Positions 1 to 11,770 of a stretch of DNA of 64,000 nt are shown here, in pieces. The stretch is from assembly GCA_023213395.1 (NCBI GenBank), contig CM041465.1:192889741-192953740 (forward strand). The letters are read 5' to 3'. Below the pieces are notes generated by a model. It was given only the letters and a program-made list of their open reading frames with translations. It did no database searches and had not been told where the DNA came from. Source of the DNA: Cycas panzhihuaensis (lineage: Eukaryota; Cycadophyta). The position numbers were made by a program, and so were the translations under genes. The stretch's first letter is position 1; each line of letters starts with the position of its first letter.

Positions 1-144
1 TGTACAAGCAGACGAGATTGTGTTCGCTTATTGAAGCACTGGAGATCAAACAATAGATATTTTTATAAAGGCTTTGGGAAAGATCAAATTCCAGAAGCTT
101 AAAGAAACTTTGGGAGTCATCCACATTAGGCTTATAGGGTAGCA
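1..144 (+). pseudogene. 3' end of a Ty1/copia RNase H domain (element L)
   Basis: This is the last stretch of a copia polyprotein. Frame 3 reads through a conserved RNase H tail of the type D-I-F-I-K-A-L-G-K, followed by a K-F-Q-K-L-K-E-T-L-G-V block, which is how copia pol proteins normally end. The ribonuclease would remove the RNA template during reverse transcription in the virus-like particle. One stop (TAG) interrupts the frame in the first 60 bases. The rest of the element lies left of the window. The LTR starting at 145 is its 3' LTR. Copia assignment is firm; lineage is not assigned. Confidence 0.75.
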
Positions 145-487
145 TGTTGGGGTTAACCCCAATGTTACTAAAGAATCATGCACCTAAGGCCTCTCAAAGC
201 CACCTTTGAGGCCCCCTAAGGCACTTAGAGCCTCATAATAGCCACCCAGAGCTGACGTAACATTATTAAGGTACGTGCATTATTCATTAATGTTATTTTT
301 TAATATTGTCTAAATATTTGTTAGCTAACATATAGGTTAGGTGATGATGCTTGTTACCTCCCTAAAAATCTATTTAAGGGGTGGGAATACCTCCCTAGTG
401 TTTTTTAACACTACCATTGTTTAGAAAGTATTCGTTAACTCAAGATGTGCACAATCTAATGTCTCACTCTACTCCTCTGAATCCATC
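145..487 (+). repeat. 3' LTR of copia element L
   Basis: It begins TGTTGGGG directly after the RNase H end and a weak purine tract. A perfect 16-bp palindrome (TTGGGGTTAACCCCAA) sits at 147-162. An imperfect GC-rich hairpin lies near 187-214 and a TATA-like TATTTAA near 371. The end is inferred from a CA at about 487, just before the pol reading frame of element A starts. No second copy is in the window, so the right border is approximate. Confidence 0.55.
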
Positions 488-2248
488 AAGAAGAAGCATC
501 ATCTGAAGAACTATTAAGAATGACTTCAAAAGATATAGGAACTTATGAGATAGAGGAATCAAATAGGGCACTCTCACCACCTATTGACTCCAATACCAAA
601 AAGGAAATAACATAAAAAAAGATAACAAAATGGTATCTCAAGTCTGTTGAAGAAGGTAAAGGAGATGTGTTTAGATATAGAACTAGAAGTTAAAAACATC
701 AGGTACTATGCAATAATATAGAACCATAATCTTACGAAGAATTAAGCCAATATAAAGAATGGGAAGTTGCCATGAATATGGAAATAGAATTAATCTCTAA
801 AAACTAAATATGGGAACTTGTTAATCTGCCTATTGGTAAGTCTATTATTAATTGTAAATGGGTGTATAGAATAAAGGAAAATTCAAGTGGTGAAGTAGAA
901 AAATATAAGCTAAATTAGTAGCCAAAGGGTATACCTAGATAGTAGGGATAGATTATAAAGAAACTTTCATACTTATAGTAAAATTAAATACAATAAGAAC
1001 TATAATTACCCTAGTTGATTAATTTATTTAGAAGATTTATTAATTATATATAAAAAATACTGTTATGAATACAAAACTTGAAGAAGAATTTTATATGACC
1101 TAACCATAAGGATATATTAAAAAAGGTAAAGAAAATATTATATGCAAATTAAAAAAGGATTTATGTAGATTAAAGCAAGCATCAAGGGCATGGTATGCCA
1201 AGCTCAATAAACACCTCATCCAAAATGGTTTCCATAGTAGCAAATCAGATTTTAGTTTATATATTAAGAAAAGCCAAGGATTAATCACAATAATTGTAGT
1301 TTCTGTAGATGACATGATACTCACACGAAGTGACATAGGGTCCATAGCTGATATAAAAGTAAAATTAAAAGAAGGTTTTAAGATGACTAACCTAGGGCTA
1401 CTAAATTACTATCTTGGAATAGAAGTCAACCAAAATAGAGATTTGATCACCTTATCTCAAGGTAAATACATTAAAAATCTACTAAAAAAATTTAAAATGG
1501 GAGATTGTAATATTTTAATAACTCTTATAGAAACTAGTTGTGATCTAACTCAATTTAATGAACAAGCTATAGTTGATGCAACTTTATACAGATAACTAAT
1601 TGGGAGTCTGATATATCTCACTACAATCAAACTAAACATATCATAAACTATTGATCTAGTTTTTTTAGATATATATAGGAACCAAAAATGGGTCATTAGA
1701 AAGCTATAAAAAACATTCTCAAGTATCTCAAAGGAACAACTAATTTAAATCTTACTTACCCAAAAGTTAAGTCAGAATAGTTGATTGAGTTCTATAACTT
1801 AGACTAGGTAAGAGACAAAGAAAATAGGAAACTAATAAGCTAGTACTATTTTTTCTTTAGACTAGCTATAATTTCATGAAGCAACAAACGACAACCAACT
1901 AATACATTATCTCTTGTATAAGTTAAGTACAAGTTAGCAATCAATGCATCTTATAAAATAATTTGGTTAAGACAACTTCCAGTAGATCTAGAACAACATT
2001 AGCAAAAATCAACAACACTCTTTTATGATAATCAAAGTGCAATAAAGTTGACTAAAACTTTAGTTCTACATACTCAAATAAAGCATATTGAACTATACCA
2101 TCACTTTATTAGAGAAAAAATACAAAACAAAGAAATTGATTTGACATATTATATAACAAATAAACATGTTATAGATATCTTAATAAAACCACTCAACAAA
2201 GAAAAGATTCAATTTCTTAGAGACAAACTAAGTTTAATAAAACATTAA
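488..2248 (+). pseudogene. Ty1/copia reverse transcriptase-RNase H, decayed (element A)
   Basis: This is the C-terminal half of a copia polyprotein. Reading across frames it shows the start of RT (W-E-L-V-N-L near 810, then a C-K-W-V-Y-R block), the L-K-Q-A-S-R-A-W-Y block near 1170, and the catalytic V-D-D-M motif at about 1303-1318. The L-N-Y-Y-L-G-I-E-V block is near 1405, and RNase H runs from about 1950 to 2248. Longer open pieces are 1314-1595 and 2048-2248. Stops at former Gln and Trp codons and several frameshifts kill it. The left border coincides with the end of L's LTR, consistent with L having inserted into A's pol and the remainder of A lying outside the window. It cannot be functional. 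Confidence 0.85.
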
Positions 2249-2253
2249 GAGAG

Positions 2254-2454
2254 TGTATTAGAATGTAATATTTTATCAATTAGTTGTAATGTTTTATTAA
2301 GGGTCATGTATTAAAAACCCTTTCTATGTAAACATAACAAGTGTCAATCAAACATATAATGGCTACAATCACGTACTATATATTTAAGAGAGTTGAACTC
2401 TCCCTCATTAATGCATTTCCTTTTTCATTAATTTAGATGTGAATCTCAATAACA
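2254..2454 (+). repeat. 3' LTR of element A (about 201 bp)
   Basis: It starts TGTATTAG six bases after the stop of A's RNase H and ends CAATAACA, giving the TG...CA pattern. A TATA-like TATATATTTAAG lies near 2376. The short purine stretch AAGAGAG just before it is the likely polypurine tract. The partner 5' LTR is outside the window, so borders rest on context alone. Confidence 0.6.
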
Positions 2455-4699
2455 AAGTCCTCAATGAACAAGATATTTCTTTGTAAGAAGTTATATTCAT
2501 TCAAGATGAATGATGAAGATATGGTTTCTAACCATCTAAATGCATTTAACACCATGGTGAACTAGCTAGTTTTAGTTGGGATGACTATGTATAAAGAAGA
2601 CAAAGGTATCACCCTATTATGTTTAATTCCTAATTCTTAAGATAATTTAGTGATAGTAATTAGTAGTTCTATTGCTAACACATTAAAATTTGGTAAAGTT
2701 ATACTTTATTATTATCAAATGATATACAAAAAAAATCTTTTAAAGATCATTTAAAAGAGGCATCAATAGTGAGAGGTTATTCATTAGATCCCAACTAATA
2801 AAATCTAGGGAGCATATGATCAAAATATGGAGGAAAACCTAAATCATAAGGGAGATATCTACTGACATGCTAAAGTTGTAGAAAGCCAAAACAAATCTAA
2901 GGAGGGTGATAAAGGAATGCCACTTGAATTTACTACTTCCATAGAATAAAAGACCTTTAATGAAGTCGAGTGAAATGTGTATTTGGATACCTCAAGTAAG
3001 TAGTCAAATGTTAAGTCTTGATTTATTAACTCTAATGCTTCATTTTATGTGGTTCTCGTAATGAATGGTTCTATCAACATGAATAGTTTAATAGAGGTGA
3101 AGTCTTCCTAGGAGATAATTAACCATATAAGATTATGGGTTATGGAAAGGTTAAGATAAGGTTTAGGGATAGAAGAATTAATGTTATCCTTAATGTTAAT
3201 CATATTCATGGTTTAGATATGAGTTTGTTATCTTCAGTCAATTAGGTGATGGAGGAATAGAAGTGATCTTTAATAAAGTAATTTGCATAATAGTTTAAGG
3301 AGTATTAGTTTTAGCAAGGGAGGTCTAATTTGGAACTCTTTATAAGCTTGATGTTAATACTATGACTATGTAGGCATGACCCAAATATTATTGACTATGA
3401 ATAATATGATATTGTATTAGATATTGGTCCATATTTGAGAATAAGGCCTCTATAATTCACTCTCTAAAGGTATGGCTAAGGATGTCTCTAGAATTTATTA
3501 CTTGAATTGTATAAGGTTTTCCTCTAGTATAAAAAGAGTAAAAGGGATTCTATAGTGGATACTTAGTGATGTATTTAGACTAGTTGATGTACATTCTTTA
3601 TGTGAATCCAAGTATTTTATTACTTATATAGATGATTTCTCAGAAAAGATATGGGTTTAACAAATTTAAAGAGTTTAAATCCTTAATAAAGAATCAAATT
3701 AATAGGAAGATAAAGGCACTATGAATTGATAATAGAGGGAAGTTTTTCTCAAATAAGTTTGAACAATTTTATAAGTAATGTGGAATAACAAGATAGAAGA
3801 TAACTTTATATATGCGATAGTAGAATGCAGTTAAAAAATGGATAAACAAATCCCTATTGGAAACATCAAGAAGCATGCTTAATTCTATTGGATTAAAGAA
3901 TAAATTATGGGCTAAGGCTATGAAGATTATAAGCTACCTGACAAATAGATCATCAACATTTGCTTTAGTGAGTAAAGCTCTTGAGAAAGTATGGTTTGAT
4001 AAATTAGTCACCTTTAAGTTTTTGGTCATGAAACTTCTATGCATATTCTTATCATATAGAGAATAAATCTTGATTTTAAGGCATATAAGTCTACTTTCAT
4101 TAGCTATGGTGATGGGATAAAGGGGTATGATCTTTATAATCTTAAAACATAAAAGTTATGTATGGTCATGGTGTAGTCTTTAGAGAAGAGTTCCAAGTCT
4201 CTAAAGCAAGAGGAAGGACCAAAGGAGAAAGACTCTAGAAATAAGTATTTAAGATAAGAGATGAAGATTCTACCTCATAATATAAATTAGCTAAAGAGAA
4301 TTAATTAACTAATCAAGTGGCTAAACCTCAATGGTCTCCCACCTTAAGGAGATTAACTCATGTAAAAAGATAGCCCAATAGGTATACTCCTAAAGACTTA
4401 CATGGTACTTTTTTAATTTTAGCTACTATAAGTAATGATCTAAAAACTCTTTAAGAGGCTCTTAATTTAAAATAGATCAAGTTTTAGAAGAAACTATGGA
4501 AAATCAAATGATGGCCTTCAACAAAAATAAGACATAAAACTTGGAGAAGTTACTTGATGGAAAACAATGTGTTAAGAACAAATGACTTGTTAAGAAGAAG
4601 TTTGGTGAAAACTATACTATGGAAAAATATATGGCTTGCTTAGTACAAAAAGGGTATTCCCAAGTAAAAGGAATAGATTTTGATGAGTATTGTAAAGTT
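2455..4699 (+). pseudogene. copia gag-protease-integrase-RT, left part of element C
   Basis: A decayed copia polyprotein in the usual order. Gag of the UBN2 type starts at codon-like ATG 2464 (K-K-L-Y-S-F-K-M, then H-L-N-A-F-N). A weak protease active site near 3020-3060 reads I-N-S-N-A-S-F-Y, where D-S-G-A-S is expected. Integrase includes the K-F-K-E-F-K-S-L block at 3650-3720 and an I-D-N-R-G-K-F-F-S-N match at 3725-3760; the best open piece is 3857-4066. The start of RT (G-I-D-F-D-E-Y) is at 4670-4692. Gag lacks its first part, as expected if A inserted into it. The frame stops at 4699, where B's LTR begins, and resumes at 11771. Confidence 0.8.
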
Positions 4700-4996
4700 T
4701 GAAATGGGTTAATATCACAAAGTCATTACATTAGTTGATTATTTCTAAAAGGGTCTTAAGTGAACTTTAAATTAAATCACTTAAGTGAAATGCACTCTTA
4801 TGTGAATTATGTATAATTTCATTTTACCTAGCTCTAATACTCCATCTCTCAATATAAAAGTAAAATCTCAATGGAGGGGGCTCATTCTTACTTCTCTATT
4901 TTGTGAGAGCTACTCTCTTACTCTCAAGTCTCTCTTACTTCCATGTTTGTCTTTATGTTTAGTACATAGAGATAAATGATAGACCCACTCCTTTTA
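4700..4996 (+). repeat. 5' LTR of B
   Basis: 297 bp, beginning TGAAATGGG and ending CCTTTTA, where the 3' copy has CTTTTCA (CA changed to TA). A TATA-like AATATAAAAG lies near 4850. It aligns along its whole length with 11474-11770 and, inverted, with both LTRs of D. Confidence 0.93.
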
Positions 4997-4998
4997 TA

Positions 4999-5010
4999 TG
5001 GTATCAAAGC
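4999..5010 (+). promoter_or_regulatory. Primer-binding site of B
   Basis: TGGTATCAAAGC matches 11 of 12 bases of the complement of the plant initiator-Met tRNA 3' end. It lies two bases after the LTR and would prime minus-strand DNA synthesis. Confidence 0.9.
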
Positions 5011-7074
5011 TTTCTTCCTTCATATTCCTCACTTGTAGTTGCAATGGAGCCATCACTTCCTTCTCCCCCACAATCCATGTGGTGAAGGAGATTATGAAAA
5101 TAGATTTAGAAAAATTTTCAAGTTTTTATCATAGCATATTTAGTATTAATTGCTTTCTCTTTCTCTTTTGTAGGTTTAGAATCATAATACAAGGAGTTAT
5201 AAGGCCCAAGGATTCCAATTCTTTGGTAGCCATTTATGCTATCTCATTCTTCTTTTCTTTCCCCTCTTTTTGTCTATTTAATAAGGAGAAATATTGTTGA
5301 ATTTTTTTTAGCATTTAGAAGAATGTTTATAAGGGGAGGTTCTATCCACTTCTTTTAAGAATTTAGAGCTATTTAAAATATCTGTCATTATATATTCTCA
5401 ACTTGCCTATTTTGGGATCCTAGTAATAAAAAGATGATGGAAATTTCATATGGTATCATGTGTAAATGATATTTTTGTAAGCTAAATTTTCTACAGAAAT
5501 AAAATTTACTTATTAAACTTCATAGGTCTGCTAAAAGTTTTGTAGAGATCTAATTGACTTGATTCTAATTACTACAGATGAGGCTTTAAGTTTAGTTTTT
5601 AGCACAAGAATTAGCACCCAAGTTTGTTACTGTATGAGAAAGTTATTATTATTTTAGGGAATAATAATTATTTTTAGTTAGAATTTTAGAAAAAATATAT
5701 TTTGCCAAATTTATAGGACTGCCAAAAATTTTTAGAATTCATTTGGACCTAATTCCACCTCCTAAAGATGTGGATCTAGGTCTAGATTGTATCACAAAAA
5801 TTGGCACTCAATTTTATTATCATGGGAGAAAGTTATTACTATTTTAGTAAAGACTGCTTTTTTGTAAAAAAAAAAAGGGTGAAGAAAATTTCTTCCTTTT
5901 TATAAGGATCAAAATCCCATTATAAAAGTGAGTGAAAAAACACTTGGATCAGAGAAATATCTCGTGTCCTCACTTAATTATTATCATTTCATTTTAGTAC
6001 TCCTAAATCACTTCAAGCAAGCACTCCAAAGACACTTCAAGCAAGCACTCTATTTTCAGTTATATGTACATTTGATGCAAATTCAATAATCTTTTCACTC
6101 TCTCTAAAAGGAACACATCATGTATGTTATATTCTACCATCTTGTACCTGCTCTTACACTCACCAAGGTTGAGATACCTTAATTGGTAGAATGTCACACT
6201 ATAAAGGAGGTGTGGGTTTCAAGTTGGAATTGAACTAACTGAAATATTAGTGAGGTTTGATCAGCCATACCATCGTGTCTCAATCATAGATCATCCTAAT
6301 AACCAACTGGGAAGACTGAAACTTTAATACAAGATTAAAATATACATGGTCCAATATCTGTCATATCCATGGGTATGTATGTACCACTCTTTAGAGGAGG
6401 TATATAGCTACTTATTGGTGAACTAGATGGGGATTAGGAGTACTTGGGCTCCATCGTGACTTGGATTTCATCATTGAGCACAATTGTGGGTATTATAGGT
6501 GAAGGCCAACTTAATTCTACTAAAAGCTTAGGCATCCATTTAACAACCTCAACTACATGTTGGGCATAAGTTAGAGGTTATTAGGTTGATTATACATCCT
6601 ACATTTGAGTTTCAAGTTATGTACACACAATGATATCAACTTCCATATTAGCCTACAATCTTGTATATTGATCACTTACTTATTTGTAAAAAGTGATCCA
6701 TAGTGTAATCACAATCATAGTGCTTCTCATATTCCTGCTGCATTAGGTTAATTTTTGCCATAAGTATTAGTGGCTAATTTTTATCATAGTGCTTCTCATA
6801 TTCTTGCTATATCAGGTTAATATTTGCCACAAGTATTAGTTGCCAATTTTCATCATAGTGCTTCTCATATTCCTGTTGCATTAGGTTAATATTTGTTACA
6901 AGTGTTGGTGAATTTTCTCTAAGTTTCTCCCTTCATATTTAAGAAACCATTCTCACTTCTTCTTCCTTCTATTACACTGCTTCATTTCATCACCTATTTA
7001 TAAACAATGATTAGTCATTTATTACCATCACTTTTATAGTTCCTTATTCATTTCTTCCCTTCTCAAAAGACACC
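5011..7074 (+). other. Untranslated leader of B
   Basis: About 2.06 kb lie between the primer-binding site and the gag start, unusually long for copia. Small open frames here (for example 4998-5300) show no recognisable domain. The leader is shared with D (26749-28744), and its gag-proximal part with E, which shows it is part of the family and not a later insertion. It contains a 69-bp triplicate repeat, annotated separately. Confidence 0.75.
6715..6914 (+). repeat. 69-bp tandem repeat, three copies, in B's leader
   Basis: The phrase TCATAGTGCTTCTCATATTC recurs at 6715, 6784 and 6853, exactly 69 bp apart, with most of each unit conserved. D has about two copies at the same place (about 26925-27045, opposite strand), and E has two more diverged ones (about 52960-53080). 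Confidence 0.88.
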
Positions 7075-10000
7075 ATGTCTTCACAGTTTAAGTAAAATTT
7101 GAACAGTATTCTTAAAAGGAAAAAAAAATGGGATATGTGGTTCACTAGTGTCAAAAATTCTGTAAAGTATAAAGTTCTTTAAAGAGATCACTTATAACTT
7201 CGATCATTTATTACTACTACAGCTACCATAGTTATTTTAGGAGGAACTGCTCTAACTGCTCCCACTAAAGCTATAGCCAAATGTTAATGGGAACTTGATG
7301 ATGATAAAATCCATGCATGGATACTTCTTATCACTAATTATTCTATATATAATCTCATTAATAAAGTTGTACATGATACATCATGGAAAGTTATTAAAGT
7401 TCTCAATAAGGACTTTGACACTAAATTTGACTTAGAATTTATTCACTTAGTACTAAAGATAAACAAATTAAAAATACAGAAAGGACACAAGTGAGACAAT
7501 CAATCTCCTTTATCCAATTAAGCAAGCCATCGATAAAGATTTTAGACTCAATGCATTGCATAGGTTTTTTAAATTCAGTCATGTCTCCATATCCTAGATT
7601 ATAAAAATTTACTGGGAAGTCTTCAATCTAGTGGCACCTTGAGGCTCTTATCGATAAGTTCATTGAATTTGATAAGATCTTTGATACCAACTTTAGTACT
7701 ATATCAAATCCAATTGATGCTACTTTTGAAGTGGAAGAAGATCTTTTTTATACCAAAAATCAAGGTCAATCCTCTTGTAAAGGTGGTAATTCCCACAGAA
7801 GAGGTAGAGGTATACAATAAGGACAATGTCCTCATGGTCAATAAGCTCCTCAACTCCAATAAAAATAATCTTAAGACCAAGGCCAAAATAATCAACCTAG
7901 ACCCAAATCCAACAATTAGAGATAATCTAACTAGCCTAATACTTCTTATAGGATTAGAAATCAAATAATTGTGTGCCAAAGGTGTTATAGAAAAAGATAC
8001 TATGCCAAAAATTATAAAACTGCCACTAACAAACTACCAAACTATCAACAACACCATGGTATATATAATATTGATAATATTTCTTTCAAAGATACTTTTG
8101 GTGGAATGCAATTTACTCATGCATACCTTCAAAGAATTGAGACCACTTCATCAAATATTGTTGACAGATCCACTAACTATATTGAGGCTTATTATGGTTA
8201 TGCTTATTTACTTTTTCCTTCACCACTTGGAGTTTCAAATAGTGCCACCTTAAATACTTCATTTTGGATCATGGATACTGGAGCAACATAACATATGACT
8301 TGCCATCATTAGTTCTTCTAAGACTTTGACTTTGAAGTTCATGGTGTTATACACATGGCTGACAAATCATCTTAGCCAGTCAAAGAACGAGTTGTTTGCT
8401 TGAAATTCCCAAGCCTTCTAGATTTTACCCTTATTGATGTTTTATATATTCCTACTCTGAAAAATAACCTACTTTTCCTATCTACCCTTATCTCTTATGG
8501 ATTTGATATAAGTGTAACTACAAATAATCAAACTCTTTGTGTCATTTACCCTCCTTCAAATGCTATGGTTATGACCAAAAATCTTGATGGCAAACATTTT
8601 TTCCTAATTGGCTCACCATCCTCTGAAGTCAACTATGTTGACGATGACTATGCTTTTACCACAATCCTGACTCCTCAAAACTTATTCCAAGAGGCCCTAT
8701 GGCATACTCATATGGGCCATATAAAAATTGATTATTTAAGAGAACTATATACCACTCTTCTTGGTATGCCTAGGCTTTCCTCTAAGCCCTTCAAATATGA
8801 AACATATATCATTGCCAAATATCAACGATAACCCTTTCCTCATAGTTAGTGGAAATCTCATGAACCTTTATAGTTTGTACACTCAGATATATGCAATCTT
8901 ATGCCTATTCCTTCTCTCAAACATAAGTGATACTATCTTATTTTCATTGATGATTCTACCAAGAAAGTATAGGTTACTTTTTTTACAATGAAAGATGAAG
9001 CTTGTTCTATATTTCAAGCTTTCAAGGCCCATATAGAAAATAAATTCATATTCAAGATTAAAATACTTAGGATTGATAACAATGGAAAGTACACCTCCAA
9101 TGAGTTTGAGTCATACTTACGTCAGCATAGGATCAAACATCAGACCACTATTATAGGTATACCCCAACAAAATGGAGTTATTGAGCATATAAACATGACC
9201 ATCATGAGCATGACTCATGCTATACTAGTATATAAGAACATCCTTATTTATCTTTGGGCTGAGGCTATCTGGACCATTGTGAATTGCATCAACACTATTA
9301 GTCCCTCTAAGATCGACCCCTCTCCACATGAAATGTAGTATGGACAAATCCCCTCTATCTCCCAATTCAAAATTTTTGGCTCTACTTATTATGATCATAT
9401 TTTAGAGGAACATAGAAACAAGCTTGAAGATAGAGCCCTCAAAGGCATCTTTGTCAGATACCTTATGGATGAAAAAGGATACAAGGTTTTTCTACCTTCA
9501 TAGTGTAAAATCATTATCCCTAGAGATGTTATCTTTATAGAGACTGAAGATCAATTGCTCATACTTGACTCCAAGATGTCTTTATACTGATTAATGATGC
9601 TATTAAATTTGATGTCCAGGTTCCAAAATTTAGGGTGGAAGTTGCTTAAAATCTTGGAATCTAATAATAGAGCTATAGAGAATACAATTTATGACTCCCA
9701 ACTGATGTGTGTACATCCAATACCATCATTTGAGAATAGTTAAGTTGACAAAGGCAAAGCTATAACAGAAGGACTACCTTCTCTAACATTAGTGGCTAGC
9801 CCATCTTCTCCAATAGCGTTAACTTTCTATGTGCCAAATATTTCATATGATCTTTTTTAGGATCAAAATGAAAACCAAGAGGTTGCAGAAATGAAAACCT
9901 GATTCCCAACTTGATGTTTTCATGAATCCTACCAACTATAGAAGTACATACAACTAGATGAGGTAGATAAATCTGATACTAGAAGTGCCCATAAGGAAAT

Positions 10001-10942
10001 TGCCCAAAATGATAAAGTCACTTACCTCTTAATCTTTATGGATGATATGATAATAATGGGGAATAGTAAATAAGTAATCAGCTAGTTGAAGAAGGACCTT
10101 ACTAAAATTTTTGAATTATCTGACCTTGGGTTAATGAAATATTACTTGGGAATTGAAGTAACTCAAAAGAATGACAAAATCTCTCTCCCAAGAAAAATAT
10201 ATCAATGATCTTCTAACAAAGTTTTAGTTGGAAGATGCATGACTAGTGGCTACGCCTATAGAACCTAATACTAAACTCTTATCTAATGATGACACTAAGG
10301 AGGCAGACACAACACTCTATAGGTGACTTGTAGGTAGTTTTGTCTATACTACTAATACAAGATCAGATATTACCCACTCTATCGACATTCTTACAAGATT
10401 CATGACAAATATTAAGCAAAATCATTGGCAAGATGCAATATGAGTGGTAAGGTACCTTAAGATGACAAGAAAATATGGTCTACTATATGAACCTAATCTA
10501 GAATTTAAACTTTATGTATATATAGATTCAGACTTTACTGGAGATAAAGAGATAGAAAAATCCATGTCTAGGTGCATAACATTTCTTAGAATAGCACTAC
10601 TATCATAGAGATCTAGATGACAAAAGATAGTTACAAACTCAACTACTGAAGCTAAATATACTACTACCTCTAAGATAAAGAAGGGGACAATATGGCTTAG
10701 AAAATTATTGAATACATTAAATAGCACCTAAATAAGTTCTACCAGCTTAGATATAGATAATCGATCTATAATCCAAATGGCTAAAAATCATGTATTTTAA
10801 GAATCATACCAAACATATAAGTATAAAAGTCCATAGGATTAGGGAATTGGTTCATGATGGTACAATTCAAATGGAGTACTATCTCATAGTAGATTAAGTG
10901 GTCAACATCTTTGCTAGACCACTGAAGAGGATGAAGTTTAAA
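7075..10942 (+). pseudogene. gag-pol of element B, decayed and missing part of RT
   Basis: Gag begins M-S-S-Q-F-K at 7075, the same start as in D. A W-E-L-D-D-D-K block is near 7290. The zinc knuckle near 7970-8010 has lost its His and last Cys (both Tyr). The protease site W-I-M-D-T-G-A-T is at 8264-8290, followed by a stop. The pre-integrase block L-W-H-T-H-M-G-H is at 8697. The integrase core runs about 8935-9340 and still shows the D, D, E residues (F-I-D-D-S, R-I-D-N-N-G, N-G-V-I-E-H). RT resumes only near 10005 (F-M-D-D-M at about 10036), so roughly 700 bp of RT present in D are missing. RNase H ends at 10942. A frameshift near 10195 and many TAG/TAA stops make it dead. Confidence 0.9.
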
Positions 10943-11460
10943 TAGTTTTGAAGGTGAAGTTTAAATATAAGATTAAGTGGTTGATATCTTCACCAAACCA
11001 CTGAAAAGGGTGAAGCCTTAAGGCCTCCATCTCTAATTGATTAAAGGAGATGACAAGAGAACCATCCTAATCTATCTCATTTATGAAAACCCCTTGTGGG
11101 CATAGAAAGATAAGTGTAAATCTCTACTCTATCCCATTTGTGAAAACCCATTATGGGCATGAAAAAATAAGTGTTATATCATTTTGGAAAATTAGAACCT
11201 ATGAAAACCCAAAAGGGCATGGGGGATGACCAAATGGTATATGGAGACTTAGTAGATTTTAGCTACAAAATTCATTGTACATATTAGCTATCTAGCTTTA
11301 TTTAAAGAGCTCCCTAAGCCAGGTTAGTAGATTAGAAAGTTCATGGGTTTTCTTCTCCATGAGGGTTTCCCATAAAAGTATCATAGTAGTTTACTTTATA
11401 AGAGGCTCAAATGAAGACCTCATAAGATAGAATAAAATAGGATGAAATAACCTTCTATCA
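10943..11460 (+). other. 3' untranslated region of B with short repeats
   Basis: Two features repeat here. First, the end of the RNase H coding sequence (the I-F-A-R/K-P-L-K-R segment, about 10893-10942) is partly duplicated at about 10972-11012. Second, a unit built on TGAAAACCC followed by GGGCAT occurs three times between 11068 and 11222. The same GAAAACCC units occur in D (22030-22185) and E (48240-48395), so they are a family trait. No coding sense was seen. Confidence 0.7.
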
Positions 11461-11473
11461 TTAAGGGGGAGAT
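11461..11473 (+). promoter_or_regulatory. Polypurine tract of B
   Basis: TTAAGGGGGAGAT ends directly at the 3' LTR. D has TAAGGTGGAGAT at the equivalent place. It would prime plus-strand DNA synthesis. Confidence 0.88.
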
Positions 11474-11770
11474 TGAAATGGGTTAATGTCACAAGGTCAT
11501 TACATTAGTTGATTATTTCTAAAAGGGTCTTAAATGAACTTTAAATTAGATCACTTAAGTGAAATGCACTTTCATGTGCATAATGTATAAATTTATTTCA
11601 CCTAACTCTATTGCTCCCTCTTTTAATATAAAAGTAAAAGCTCAATAGAGGAGGCTCATTCTTATCTCCTTATTTTATGAGAGCTACTCTCTTTCTCTTA
11701 AGTCTCTCTTGTTCCTATGTTTGCCTTTATATTTAATACATGGAGATGAAGGATAGATCCACTCTTTTCA
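11474..11770 (+). repeat. 3' LTR of B
   Basis: 297 bp, TGAAATGGG...CTTTTCA, the same length as the 5' copy, with roughly 40 differences by hand count, mostly transitions. The interrupted RT frame of element C restarts at the next base. Confidence 0.93.

Larger units (their letters stand above)
4700..11770 (+). mobile_element. Copia retrotransposon B, full length with RT deletion (7,071 bp)
   Basis: A complete copia element by structure: two 297-bp LTRs, a primer-binding site two bases inside the 5' LTR, a 2-kb leader, one decayed gag-pol, a repeat-bearing 3' UTR and a polypurine tract. By hand count the LTRs are about 86-87% identical, so the insertion is old. It interrupts element C's RT: C's frame stops at 4699 and resumes at 11771. 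The flanking 5-mers (AAGTT and ATTAG) do not match, and the rejoined C frame seems to lack a few residues, so a small flank deletion is likely. B belongs to the same family as D (21480-29056) and is about 500 bp shorter. Confidence 0.93.

Noticed and set aside
4998-5300. 100-codon open frame just after B's 5' LTR
   Set aside because: It lies in the leader, upstream of the M-S-S-Q-F-K gag start shared with D, and has no gag-like blocks. It is probably fortuitous, as is 28410-28676 in D.
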